Source of the DNA: Altererythrobacter sp. TH136
Lineage (GTDB): Bacteria; Pseudomonadota; Alphaproteobacteria; Sphingomonadales; Sphingomonadaceae
Length of the DNA stretch: 64,000 nt
Assembly (NCBI RefSeq): GCF_007065885.1
Contig: NZ_CP041409.1
Span: forward strand, 868,001-932,000
Reading direction: 5' to 3'
In this document: piece by piece, positions 18,575 to 26,359 of the stretch
Layout: every line of letters starts with the position of its first letter
Numbering within the stretch: the first letter of the stretch is position 1
The notes under the pieces: model-generated
The model's input: only the letters and a program-made list of their open reading frames with translations
Database searches by the model: none
Told to the model about the DNA's origin: nothing
Program-made: the position numbers and the translations under genes

Positions 18575-19717
18575 GTGGCCGAGTTAAACAATTCGGCTGC
18601 GGGTCTCGAGGTCGCAGCGAGCCAAGCTACAGTTTCAGCTTCAGGTTCGCCTTCCTCCGAGTTATCTTCACTAACCGCCGCTCGAGGGATTGCGGCATGG
18701 TGGGTGGTAGTGTTCCACCTCCACTTCTACCTTCCTCCCGCACCGTTCGGAGCGCTTTCCTTGGTGCTCAAGTCCGGTAATCTCGCAGTGGATTTCTTTT
18801 TCGTACTCTCCGGGTTCGTGATCCAGCTCAGCTGGGGACGGAGGATTGGAGAGGAAGAAGGCCCCATGAAGTTTTTTGTGGCCCGTTTCGCCCGTATCTA
18901 TCCGCTTCACCTGCTGCTGTTGCTTGCTTTCGCAGTCTATTTCAGCGCTGCTGTCATATTCGGAAGCTCGACCTCAGCCGCAGATCCCCAGCCGCTGTAT
19001 TTCCTGATGTCGCTCTTCCTCGTGCAGAATTGGGGCTTCGCGGCAGAGACGTCATGGAATGTGCCCGCGTGGTCGATTTCGGCGGAAGCGGGAGCCTATC
19101 TCCTTTTTCCGCTGCTCCTCGCGATGCTGAGTCCCGGCAGACGCCCGATCTGGCTCTTGCTGCTATGTATCCTATTCCTGTCACTGGCCCTGCATGGTTG
19201 GTTTCGACTTTTCGATTACTCGTTTCCCAATGACGTGGCGCAGACCGGGCTCGCTCGCTGCATCGTGCAGTTCGCCATCGGCATGATCGTATGCGAGGTG
19301 TACGAGCGGCTGTCGCCGTCCCGACGCGAGGGTCATCTCCTCCTGATTATCTCCGGCTGCCTTGCTGCTTGCTGGTTTGCATTCGCGGCGCCGGTGGTGC
19401 CGCTGGCTTGGGCGACGCTGATCCTAGGGCTTGCCTGCGGAGGCGCGCAATGGCTGTCCTTTGCTCCTCTCGTTTGGATCGGGCGCATCAGCTTTGCGAC
19501 GTATCTTTCACATTATTTCGTGCTCATGGTCTACAAGTTCGTCTTTTTAGACGAAGGCGGGACGCTCAGGCTGCCCGTGAGCATCTTATATGCCGCGACT
19601 GTCTTGGTCCTTTCGGCGCTCCTCTATCACTGCTTCGAGCGGCCAGCACAACAAACCGTGCTCGATCGGTTTGGCACGCCGAATAGCAGAGGAATGAAAC
19701 GCAAAGCGTCAGCATAA
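18575..19717 (+). CDS. Acyltransferase 3 family membrane protein (OafA/YrhL-like)
   Basis: The protein has 380 residues starting at a GTG (18575) with AGGAGGGA upstream. It has about ten hydrophobic segments and the Acyl_transf_3 hallmarks: SSLTAARGIAAWWVVVFHLH with the conserved RxxAxxxVxxxH pattern, then SGNLAVDFFFVLSGFVIQLSW and FFVARFARIYPLHLL. Family members transfer acetyl or other acyl groups to surface polysaccharides or lipids at the inner membrane. Standing alone next to mobile genes, it could modify an envelope glycan, for example to change phage reception. Confidence 0.85.
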   Translation: MAELNNSAAGLEVAASQATVSASGSPSSELSSLTAARGIAAWWVVVFHLHFYLPPAPFGALSLVLKSGNLAVDFFFVLSGFVIQLSWGRRIGEEEGPMKFFVARFARIYPLHLLLLLAFAVYFSAAVIFGSSTSAADPQPLYFLMSLFLVQNWGFAAETSWNVPAWSISAEAGAYLLFPLLLAMLSPGRRPIWLLLLCILFLSLALHGWFRLFDYSFPNDVAQTGLARCIVQFAIGMIVCEVYERLSPSRREGHLLLIISGCLAACWFAFAAPVVPLAWATLILGLACGGAQWLSFAPLVWIGRISFATYLSHYFVLMVYKFVFLDEGGTLRLPVSILYAATVLVLSALLYHCFERPAQQTVLDRFGTPNSRGMKRKASA

Positions 19718-19795
19718 GCTGCAAAGTCACCGCGATCGGCTGACGTGCTCTAGAGTAGACAAGCCGCGTGGTGCCAAATCTTCCGCCCGTCAGAA

Positions 19796-19990
19796 GTCGA
19801 ACGTCCGCTTTGGTCGAAAGCCGACACTCCTCCCGAAGCTGAGCAAACGTCTGTTTCTGGGGACTGCCCTACAGCTGCTAGAAGACCGGGAGTGGGCGCA
19901 AAGCTGCCATCGTGTTCGGCTTCGCCGAACGTCCGCAATGGGGTCGAAAGCAGACATTCCGCTTCCAGTCGCCCATCCTTCAAAAGCGGT
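19796..19990. repeat. Sphingomonad-type intergenic repeats
   Basis: The acyltransferase-resolvase gap (19718-20015) holds no gene. It carries two copies of the module AACGTCCGC...GGTCGAAAGC(A/C)GAC (19800 and 19927), an AACGTCTGTTTCTGG half at 19847, and a GACCGGGAGTGGGCGCAAA motif at 19884 that recurs at 51154. The modules are degenerate inverted repeats. Confidence 0.65.
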
Positions 19991-20015
19991 CATTCGTCAG
20001 ATGGCAACAATTCCA

Positions 20016-20552
20016 TCACAGGGCGCGATAAACGCTAGCCCTCGATATCCCGAGCTTTCGAGCTATCGCGGCCGGTCCTAATCCAGAATCTTTAAGGTCT
20101 TTGACCGCAGCCGGATCAATGCTTGGCTTTCGACCGCGGTAGACCCCGCGCTCCTTGGCTCGTTCAATGCCGTCGCGCTGCCTTTCTCGCCTGATGTCAT
20201 TCTCGAACTCAGCAACAGCGCCAAGGATTGCCAGCGTCAGCTTGCCAGTGCTGGTCGAGGTATCCACCCCACCCTGTTGAAGGCAGCGGAAAGCAACGTC
20301 CTCAGCTTGAACTCGCGCCATGATCGAGTGAAGGTCGCCTACCGAACGCGCCAGGCGATCCAGGCGCGTCACGACTAGAGTGTCCCCCTCGCGGGCCTGA
20401 TCCAGCGCCCTCCCCAGCTCAGGTCGATCTTTCGTGGATCGGCCGCTCACTTTCTCGCTGTAGATCTTTTGGCACCCCGCTGCGCGAAGGGCGTCCACTT
20501 GGGCCTCAACCGATTGTCCAGTCGAGCTCACTCGTGCGTATCCAATAAGCAT
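20016..20552 (-). CDS. Serine resolvase/invertase family recombinase
   Basis: The protein has 178 residues from ATG 20552. It begins MLIGYARVSSTGQSVEAQ with the catalytic serine in YARVSS, has VTRLDRLARSVGDLHSIM and the E-helix segment with GAVAEFENDIRRERQRDGI, and ends with a Hin-type helix-turn-helix (GLGPAAIARKLGISRASVYRAL). Length and domains fit the Tn3-resolvase/DNA-invertase group. No transposase or invertible gene pair is adjacent, so it is a stand-alone recombinase, probably a leftover of a transposon. Confidence 0.92.
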   Translation of the reverse strand: MLIGYARVSSTGQSVEAQVDALRAAGCQKIYSEKVSGRSTKDRPELGRALDQAREGDTLVVTRLDRLARSVGDLHSIMARVQAEDVAFRCLQQGGVDTSTSTGKLTLAILGAVAEFENDIRRERQRDGIERAKERGVYRGRKPSIDPAAVKDLKDSGLGPAAIARKLGISRASVYRAL

Positions 20553-21017
20553 GCAGCACCTGTCGCATTAGGGTTTAGACCATAGCTGACTAGTGCATCG
20601 AAATGCGCAAATCAACCCAATTGAGACGACATCCATGCAGGCTTGAAACGTCGCTGTGAGGTATACCCTACAGATGCAACGCATGCGTCATGGCTCGGCT
20701 ATCGGATGCCTAGGGGGGTGGCCCAAAGAGTAGCGCCTTCGACTTGGGCACCGCTGCAGGATTGCTTTGCAAACGCTAACACAGTTTCTCGCCCGCGCGC
20801 GCGAGGGAACCAACATACCGAACGTCTGCTTCTGGGCCGATAGCGGACTGACTGCTTGCGGCAGCGGCTCGGCAAAAGCGGACGTATCTCGAGCGACCTC
20901 ACCTTCAGGGCCGTGCACCGTGTTGCGTCGCGATCCTGACCTTGGTGACGTGGCCGTGCATTTTCCCACGATCGGCTTTCACATTAGCGAATGCCCCGCC
21001 GAATAAAGGCAGCCGAT
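20553..21017. other. Gene-free region with intergenic repeats
   Basis: No convincing gene is present. From about 20818 to 20886 there is a repeat module: AACGTCTGCTTCTGGGCCGA, then TAGCGGAC, then AAAAGCGGACGT, the same family as the copies near 19.8 and 41.2 kb. The resolvase promoter must lie just right of 20552. I see no other signal. Confidence 0.5.
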
Positions 21018-22355
21018 CTAAGCGGCGAGCCGGCGCCCTCGCGCCTTGCCGCGCCGTTCCCCCCGCGCGATCTCTTTGTGAAGATCGGCCACGTAGCGGG
21101 CGAAATCGACCTGGATGGTGTGCCGCGTCGATTGGTAATAGTCCCCCAGTTCGACCGCTTCATCGTGGGACGTGATCCGGCGCACTTCGTCGACCGAAGG
21201 CAGTTCATAGCGGCCTGCAAGGTAGCTGGTCGCCAGCTTTGACTGCTGTTCGGCAAAGTTCACCAGTGTAGGTAACGGTTGAGCCAGACCCATGAAGAAC
21301 AGATCGGGGATGCCGGGGATCATCATGCGCTTGAACAGCGGGAAGCGGTTCTGCGAGTCGGGCAGGAGCGCCGGGTCGTCGAAAAAAGGGAAGCTGATCC
21401 GGTAGCCGGTGGCGTAAATGATCGCGTCCACCGCTTCGACGCTATCGTCCTCGAAGCGGACGCGACTTCCTTCGAGCGCCTTGATGTTGGGCTTGAACTT
21501 GATGTCGCCGCAACTGGCACGGGTCAGGAACTCGCCGGAAACCGAGGGATGCGCATCCAGCGGTTCGTGATCGGGCGCAGGCAGGCCGTAATCCTCCATC
21601 CGGCCGACCATTTTCTTGATCATGCGACGAGCGATCGCCTTGCCCAGCTTGCGCGGAATCCACGTCGGCATTGCCGATTTGTCCATCGGCTTGCCGCCCG
21701 CCATTTTCGGCAGCACCCAAACCCCGCGCCGCGCCGCCACCCAAAGATTCTTCGCCAGGTGTCGCTGCGAGAGTTCGCTGGCGACGTCCATCGCAGAATT
21801 GCCCATGCCTACCACGACCACATTCTTGCCGCGCAAGTCGACCGGATCGTATGGATCGCGGTAACTGTGAACGTGGAAGTGCGGGCCTTCGAAGGCGCCG
21901 GGATATTCTGGGATGTTGGGATTCCAGTGATGCCCGTTGCACACGAACAGAACCTCGTAGTCCCGCGTCTCGCCCGTCGACAGGGTCACCCGCCATCCGC
22001 CGTCGGGCAGCCGGACGGCGTGCGTGACCGCCGTGTTGAAGGTGATGCGTTCCCGAAGTCCGAAATGGTCGACGTAATCGCGGAAGTAGCGCCACAACAG
22101 CTCGTGGCTGGGGAAGTCGGGCCAGTCGTCGGGCACGGGGAAATCCTCGAACGCGAGGCGCCACTTGGACGTGTCGATGTGGAGCGACTGGTAGCAGGCC
22201 GATTTGCCGTTGGGATTCTTGTAGTACCAGTTGCCGCCGACATCGTCGGACATTTCGAAGCAGTCGAAGGAAATCCTTTCGTCCTGCAGCCGCTTGGCGG
22301 TCGTGAATCCTGAACAACCAGCACCGATGATGCACGCTCGCTTGTCGTCGCCCAT
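21018..22355 (-). CDS. Flavin-containing monooxygenase (class B, FMO type)
   Basis: The protein has 445 residues from ATG 22355, with GAGGGAGCG upstream; the longer open frame has no ribosome site. The FAD motif is CIIGAGCSGFTTAKRL near the N-terminus, the NADPH motif is VVVVGMGNSAMDVASEL, and the fingerprint between them reads FEGPHFHVHSY, which follows the FMO pattern FxGxxxHxxxY rather than the Baeyer-Villiger pattern ending in WP. YATGYRISFPFFD is the usual C-terminal motif. It inserts one oxygen atom into a hydrophobic or heteroatom substrate. It stands at the left edge of a catabolic cluster and diverges from the esterase gene. Confidence 0.9.
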   Translation of the reverse strand: MGDDKRACIIGAGCSGFTTAKRLQDERISFDCFEMSDDVGGNWYYKNPNGKSACYQSLHIDTSKWRLAFEDFPVPDDWPDFPSHELLWRYFRDYVDHFGLRERITFNTAVTHAVRLPDGGWRVTLSTGETRDYEVLFVCNGHHWNPNIPEYPGAFEGPHFHVHSYRDPYDPVDLRGKNVVVVGMGNSAMDVASELSQRHLAKNLWVAARRGVWVLPKMAGGKPMDKSAMPTWIPRKLGKAIARRMIKKMVGRMEDYGLPAPDHEPLDAHPSVSGEFLTRASCGDIKFKPNIKALEGSRVRFEDDSVEAVDAIIYATGYRISFPFFDDPALLPDSQNRFPLFKRMMIPGIPDLFFMGLAQPLPTLVNFAEQQSKLATSYLAGRYELPSVDEVRRITSHDEAVELGDYYQSTRHTIQVDFARYVADLHKEIARGERRGKARGRRLAA

Positions 22356-22521
22356 ATCCGCTCCCTCAATTCTACAGACTTTGAGGCGATGATGACCCGA
22401 TGCGGACGGCCCATCAAGCTGGGCGCGTAAAGGGATTCTCTTGGCCGCCGAAGCTCGGCCTGCTTGAACGGCGGCGCGATCGAGACCTACTGTGCGAAAA
22501 ACCGCACGAAGGCGGCGTATC

Positions 22522-23676
22522 ATGGGAGGGAGACTATTGGTAGACGATCGTTTGTTTGCCGCTGCTGTCGCCGCGGCCAATTTGCCAGGCGCGATCGGGC
22601 TCATTCTGGACCGCCACGGAATTCGTTATGCCCGGGGCTTCGGCGTGTCGGAGATCGGCCGCGACGTCCCGATGCGGATCGAGACGCCGGTCCAGATCGC
22701 GTCGATGACAAAGGCTATCGTGGCTGTCGGCGCGATGCAACTGGTAGAGCGAGGCAAGCTCAGCCTGGACGATCCGGTTGATCAACTGCTGCCAGAACTC
22801 GCCACCCCGCAAGTGCTGACGGGCTTCGCCGGGGATGGCAGCCCGAAACTGCGGCCGGCGGCGCGGCCCATCACATTGCGCCACCTGCTCACCCATACCT
22901 CAGGCCTCTCGTACAGCTTCATCCGGCCAGAGACGCTGCGGTGGTTCCAGATACAGGGGATGCCTCCACCCGGCAGCCGCAAGAGCATCGAAATGCCACT
23001 GCTTTTCGATCCAGGGGAGGCATGGGAGTACAGCGTCGGGATCGACTGGGCGGGCCTCGCGATCGAAGCGGCGACCGGCCAGCGGCTGGGTGCCTACCTG
23101 GCGGAGCACGTCACAGGTCCGCTGCGGATGCACGATACCGCCTTCCATACCGCGCCCCCACCGGGGGCAGCCAGTGTTCACGTGCCCGCGCAGGAAGGGG
23201 GGTGGGCCACGCAACCGTTGTGGCTCAACAGCGGCGAGTTCGACATGGGCGGAGGCGGATTGACCTCGACGGCTCTTGATTACGGCCGGTTCCTCCGCAT
23301 GGTGCTTTGCGGCGGCGAACTTGATGGAGCCCGCATCCTGTCGGGACCCACATTGGCGGAGATGGGCCGAAACCAGATCGGCGACATCCGCGCTGGCTAC
23401 ATGGGCACAGCGATTCCCGAACTGGCGCAACCTTTCGACTCGTATCCCGATCAACAGACCGGCTGGGGTCTGACGTGGCTGATCAATCCGGAACCAACCG
23501 CGGAGGGCCGCTCGGCGGGCAGCCTTGCATGGGCGGGAATCTTCAACAGCTATTACTGGGCTGATCCGGCCGCCGGCATCGCCGGCGTCTTCGTCAGTCA
23601 GGTTTCGCCGTTCGGGCATCCCGCCGCCCTCGACGCGTTCCACGCGCTCGAGCGATTTGCCTACGGTCGCGATTGA
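22522..23676 (+). CDS. Beta-lactamase-fold serine hydrolase (family VIII esterase type)
   Basis: The SxxK nucleophile motif is in IASMTKAIVAVGAMQLVERG, and HLLTHTSGLSYSF and YSVGIDWAGLAIEAATG give the other active-site segments of the class C/EstB family. An ATG at 22522 has no ribosome site, whereas a TTG at 22537 follows GGGAGGGAG, so translation may start there (379 residues rather than 384). No signal peptide is seen, which argues for a cytosolic esterase rather than a drug-resistance enzyme. It could hydrolyse the ester product of an oxygenase. Confidence 0.87.
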   Translation: MGGRLLVDDRLFAAAVAAANLPGAIGLILDRHGIRYARGFGVSEIGRDVPMRIETPVQIASMTKAIVAVGAMQLVERGKLSLDDPVDQLLPELATPQVLTGFAGDGSPKLRPAARPITLRHLLTHTSGLSYSFIRPETLRWFQIQGMPPPGSRKSIEMPLLFDPGEAWEYSVGIDWAGLAIEAATGQRLGAYLAEHVTGPLRMHDTAFHTAPPPGAASVHVPAQEGGWATQPLWLNSGEFDMGGGGLTSTALDYGRFLRMVLCGGELDGARILSGPTLAEMGRNQIGDIRAGYMGTAIPELAQPFDSYPDQQTGWGLTWLINPEPTAEGRSAGSLAWAGIFNSYYWADPAAGIAGVFVSQVSPFGHPAALDAFHALERFAYGRD

Positions 23677-23700
23677 TCGGGTGTTGACAGGGAAAAGGCG

Positions 23701-24507
23701 ATGTCTGTCAGATATAACACCATAACGGTGGAAAAGCGCGGCGCGGTAGACTGGCTGACGCTCAACCGGCCCGAAGCGCTCAACGCCATCTCGGTCGACA
23801 TGGTGCGCGAACTCGACGACTATTTCGGCCGGCTCTACCACGACCGGGAAACCCGGGTCGTGGTCATGCGCGGCGCCGGCCGCGCATTCTGCGCCGGACT
23901 CGACATCAAGGACCGTGCCGGGCGGAGCCCGCAGGCGATCCCATTCGGTGGAGGATTCGGTTTCCAGGGTTATCTGGCGGGTGTTTACATCAAGATGCGC
24001 CGTTGCCCGCAGCCGATCGTCGCGCTCGTCCACGGAGCGGCCTGCGGGGGCGGGTTCTCATTCGCGCTCGCCTCGGACATCCGCATCGCGGGCGAGAGCA
24101 TGCGGATGAACGCGGCCTTCGTGAAGCTCGGCTTATCGGCATGCGACATGGGCGTGAGCTACTTTCTCCCGCGGCTGGTTGGGGTGTCGGTAGCTTCCGA
24201 GCTAATGCTGACCGGACGTTTCATCCATGCGCCGCGGGCGCTTGCCACCGGCCTGATCAGCGAGGTGGTGCCCGACCATCAACTCGAGGCGGCAGCCCAA
24301 TCCTACCTCGATGAGATGCTGCTCGCATCGCCGATGGGTCTGCGAATGACTAAGGAGGGGCTCAACATGGCCGTGGACGCCGCGAGTCTCGAGGCCGCCA
24401 TGGCGATTGAGAACCGCAACCAACTGATGACCGCCGCTAGCCCGAACTTCGCCGAAGGGATGCAGGCGTTCCTGGAAAAGCGTCCACCGAGGTATATCGC
24501 CGACTAG
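23701..24507 (+). CDS. Enoyl-CoA hydratase/isomerase family protein
   Basis: The protein has 268 residues starting at ATG 23701 with AGGGAAAAGG upstream. Crotonase-fold motifs are LTLNRPEALNAISVDM, GAGRAFCAGLDIKD (oxyanion hole), and IVALVHGAACGGGFSFALASDIRIA. The usual hydratase glutamate region reads LGLSACDMGVSYFLPRLVG, where DMG is the form common in crotonase-like isomerases and hydrolases. It acts on acyl-CoA intermediates in the cytosol. It lies 24 bases after the esterase gene and probably belongs to its transcript. Confidence 0.9.
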   Translation: MSVRYNTITVEKRGAVDWLTLNRPEALNAISVDMVRELDDYFGRLYHDRETRVVVMRGAGRAFCAGLDIKDRAGRSPQAIPFGGGFGFQGYLAGVYIKMRRCPQPIVALVHGAACGGGFSFALASDIRIAGESMRMNAAFVKLGLSACDMGVSYFLPRLVGVSVASELMLTGRFIHAPRALATGLISEVVPDHQLEAAAQSYLDEMLLASPMGLRMTKEGLNMAVDAASLEAAMAIENRNQLMTAASPNFAEGMQAFLEKRPPRYIAD

Positions 24508-24608
24508 AGACGAGGACACGGCGCTTGAACGGTTTCGCCTCCTAACCATCGGCAGTCTGGCTAACGGCCGACCGTCCGTCCGTTTTCCAGTGAAGAAACA
24601 GATCAACT

Positions 24609-25298
24609 CTAGGTTTCGCTCCGAGCACCGCCAGCGCCGATCGCGCCGATCAGGAGCGCCAATTGACCGGCGATGATGTCCTCGTCGATCGTTTCCAGGG
24701 ACCTGCCCAGAAAGTCCTCCGCGACCTTGCGCGCCCCGCCTTGCCAATTCAAACCGGAGAGCAGGTGAAGCGCGAGGACCTTGTCCTCGATAAGAACCTC
24801 GGTGCGCTCGCGTGTCCTGCTGATGAGGCCGGCAATGAGATTGAGCCCGGGCAGCCACAACCGTTCGAGCATGAGGTCATAGCCGGGCCCCCCGACCTGC
24901 ATCTCCCGCATCATGAATGCAGCCCAAGGTTCCTTCGCGTCGCGTGACAGCAAGGTTTCTGAGAGTCCCAGCGTGACCCGCCGCAGGGCTGCATTCGCGC
25001 TTTCTGGAGTATCGACCGCCGCCAGGTCGCCAAGCTCTTCCATCATGGGCCCCATGCGTTCGCGGTAGCGCTTGATGACATGGATCGCGCATGCCCGGTG
25101 GAGCCCCGCCTTGTCGGTGAAGTGGTAAGCTATCGTAGGGAGGGCCACCTTCGCCTCGTCCGCCAGCTGGCGCACCGATGTCGCACGGAACCCCTGCCTT
25201 CCGAACAGGTCAAGCGCGACCTCGAGCAGTCGCCTGCTCGTCTCGCCGCTTACCTTGTAGGAGCCTCTTCGTCTGTCTTCGGCGCGCGAAGCGTTCAT
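24609..25298 (-). CDS. TetR family transcriptional regulator
   Basis: The protein has 229 residues from ATG 25298, preceded by AAAGGTGA. The N-terminal helix-turn-helix is ALDLFGRQGFRATSVRQLAD followed by EAKVALPTIAYHFTDKAGL; the C-terminal half resembles the DUF1956/CecR-like ligand domain. It is divergent from the MpaB-family gene, and a palindrome lies between them, so it very likely represses that gene and the receptor/acyl-CoA genes behind it, with a substrate or CoA-ester as inducer. It converges with the enoyl-CoA hydratase gene. Confidence 0.9.
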   Translation of the reverse strand: MNASRAEDRRRGSYKVSGETSRRLLEVALDLFGRQGFRATSVRQLADEAKVALPTIAYHFTDKAGLHRACAIHVIKRYRERMGPMMEELGDLAAVDTPESANAALRRVTLGLSETLLSRDAKEPWAAFMMREMQVGGPGYDLMLERLWLPGLNLIAGLISRTRERTEVLIEDKVLALHLLSGLNWQGGARKVAEDFLGRSLETIDEDIIAGQLALLIGAIGAGGARSET

Positions 25299-25350
25299 TG
25301 TGTCACCTTTAACATCATTTCGCTTGTCGAGAAGCGGACTGCCCGATACC

Positions 25351-25374
25351 AATATCTAACACTCGTTACATATT
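25351..25374. promoter_or_regulatory. Palindromic operator, likely bound by the TetR regulator
   Basis: Left arm AATATCTAAC and right arm GTTACATATT are separated by ACTC; the arms are complementary at nine of ten positions. It sits 10 bases before the MpaB-family start and 52 bases before the regulator start. A 24-bp palindrome between divergent tetR and target gene is the standard TetR layout. Its position covering the MpaB start region suggests direct repression. Confidence 0.75.
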
Positions 25375-25384
25375 GAGTCTTGCT

Positions 25385-26296
25385 ATGAGCGCGACTTCGG
25401 ACCCGTACCGCGTCGACTACCTGCATCCGGCAGGAGAGGCATCGCTGGTGCCGCCAGCCTCGCCCCAATGGCGCGTGTTCAAGAACCCGATCTCCCTAGG
25501 GATAGGCGGTGTCGCGGCTGTCCTGCTCGAATTCGCGGACGCGCGGATCCGCAGCGGCGTGTGGGATCACTCGACGTACAAGGCTGACCCGATCGGCCGC
25601 TCGCGCCGTACCGGCACCGCCGCCCTTGCCGGAGTCTATGGGCCGGCAAGCACCGCCCGCCGGATTATCGGCGGGGTCAACAGGATGCATGCCAAGGTGT
25701 CAGGGGAGACGCCTGGGGGCGAGGCCTACCGCGCGCTCGATCCCGGGTTGCTCGACTGGGTCGCGGCCACCGCAGGGTACGGCTTTCTCGAAGCGTACCA
25801 TCGCTTCGTCATGCCCCTGACCGGTCGCGAGAGGGCCGCCTATTACCGCGATCATGAGCCGGTCACCCGGCTCTACGGGGTGCAGAACCCCCTGCGCTGC
25901 GATGCGGACTTCTTTTCTATGCTCGACCGCCTTTACCCGCGCTTCGAGCCGCATCCCATCGTCGGCGAATTCCTCGCGATCATCATGTCCGGTCAGGCCG
26001 CGCCTTCGGTGCCGCGGCCTCTGCATCGCGCGTTAGGCCGTGCATCGGTGGCGCTGCTGCCCGACAAGGTCCGCGATCGACTGGAGCTTGGCCGCGAATA
26101 CGATTTGACGACGCGCGACCACGCGATGCTGCGCGCGGCCGGTTGGCTGGCGGAACGCATTCCCGTTCGGGATTCGCCGCCGTGGCAATCGGCCGTTCGT
26201 CTCGGGCTGCCCGGAAGCTTCGCTTGGCGCTCCCCGCGCAAGCAACGGCAACTGCTGGCGGCACTCGGCCGTGAAGGAGTGCCGGCGACTTCCTGA
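25385..26296 (+). CDS. MpaB/DUF2236 family oxygenase
   Basis: The protein has 303 residues from ATG 25385; a TTG four codons upstream is possible. The family signs are FKNPISLGIGGVAAVLLEFADARIRSG (split around residues 25-50), YGPASTARRIIGGVNRMHAKVSG with the conserved histidine, and WVAATAGYGFLEAYHRFVMPL with a second. DUF2236 proteins include the fungal MpaB oxygenase and the haem-type latex-clearing protein Lcp, which cleave isoprenoid chains. Placed under a TetR operator and before a TonB receptor, it may oxidise an imported isoprenoid or lipid; that is inference. Confidence 0.82.
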   Translation: MSATSDPYRVDYLHPAGEASLVPPASPQWRVFKNPISLGIGGVAAVLLEFADARIRSGVWDHSTYKADPIGRSRRTGTAALAGVYGPASTARRIIGGVNRMHAKVSGETPGGEAYRALDPGLLDWVAATAGYGFLEAYHRFVMPLTGRERAAYYRDHEPVTRLYGVQNPLRCDADFFSMLDRLYPRFEPHPIVGEFLAIIMSGQAAPSVPRPLHRALGRASVALLPDKVRDRLELGREYDLTTRDHAMLRAAGWLAERIPVRDSPPWQSAVRLGLPGSFAWRSPRKQRQLLAALGREGVPATS

Positions 26297-26359
26297 AGAT
26301 TTGAACGTGTCGAGATCAACCCGCGCAGCGACGCGGGAGCCATGAGGAGAGGAATAGAA

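Noticed and set aside
22522-23676. Beta-lactamase conferring drug resistance
   Set aside because: It has the SxxK fold but no signal peptide, and its neighbours are catabolic; an esterase is more likely.
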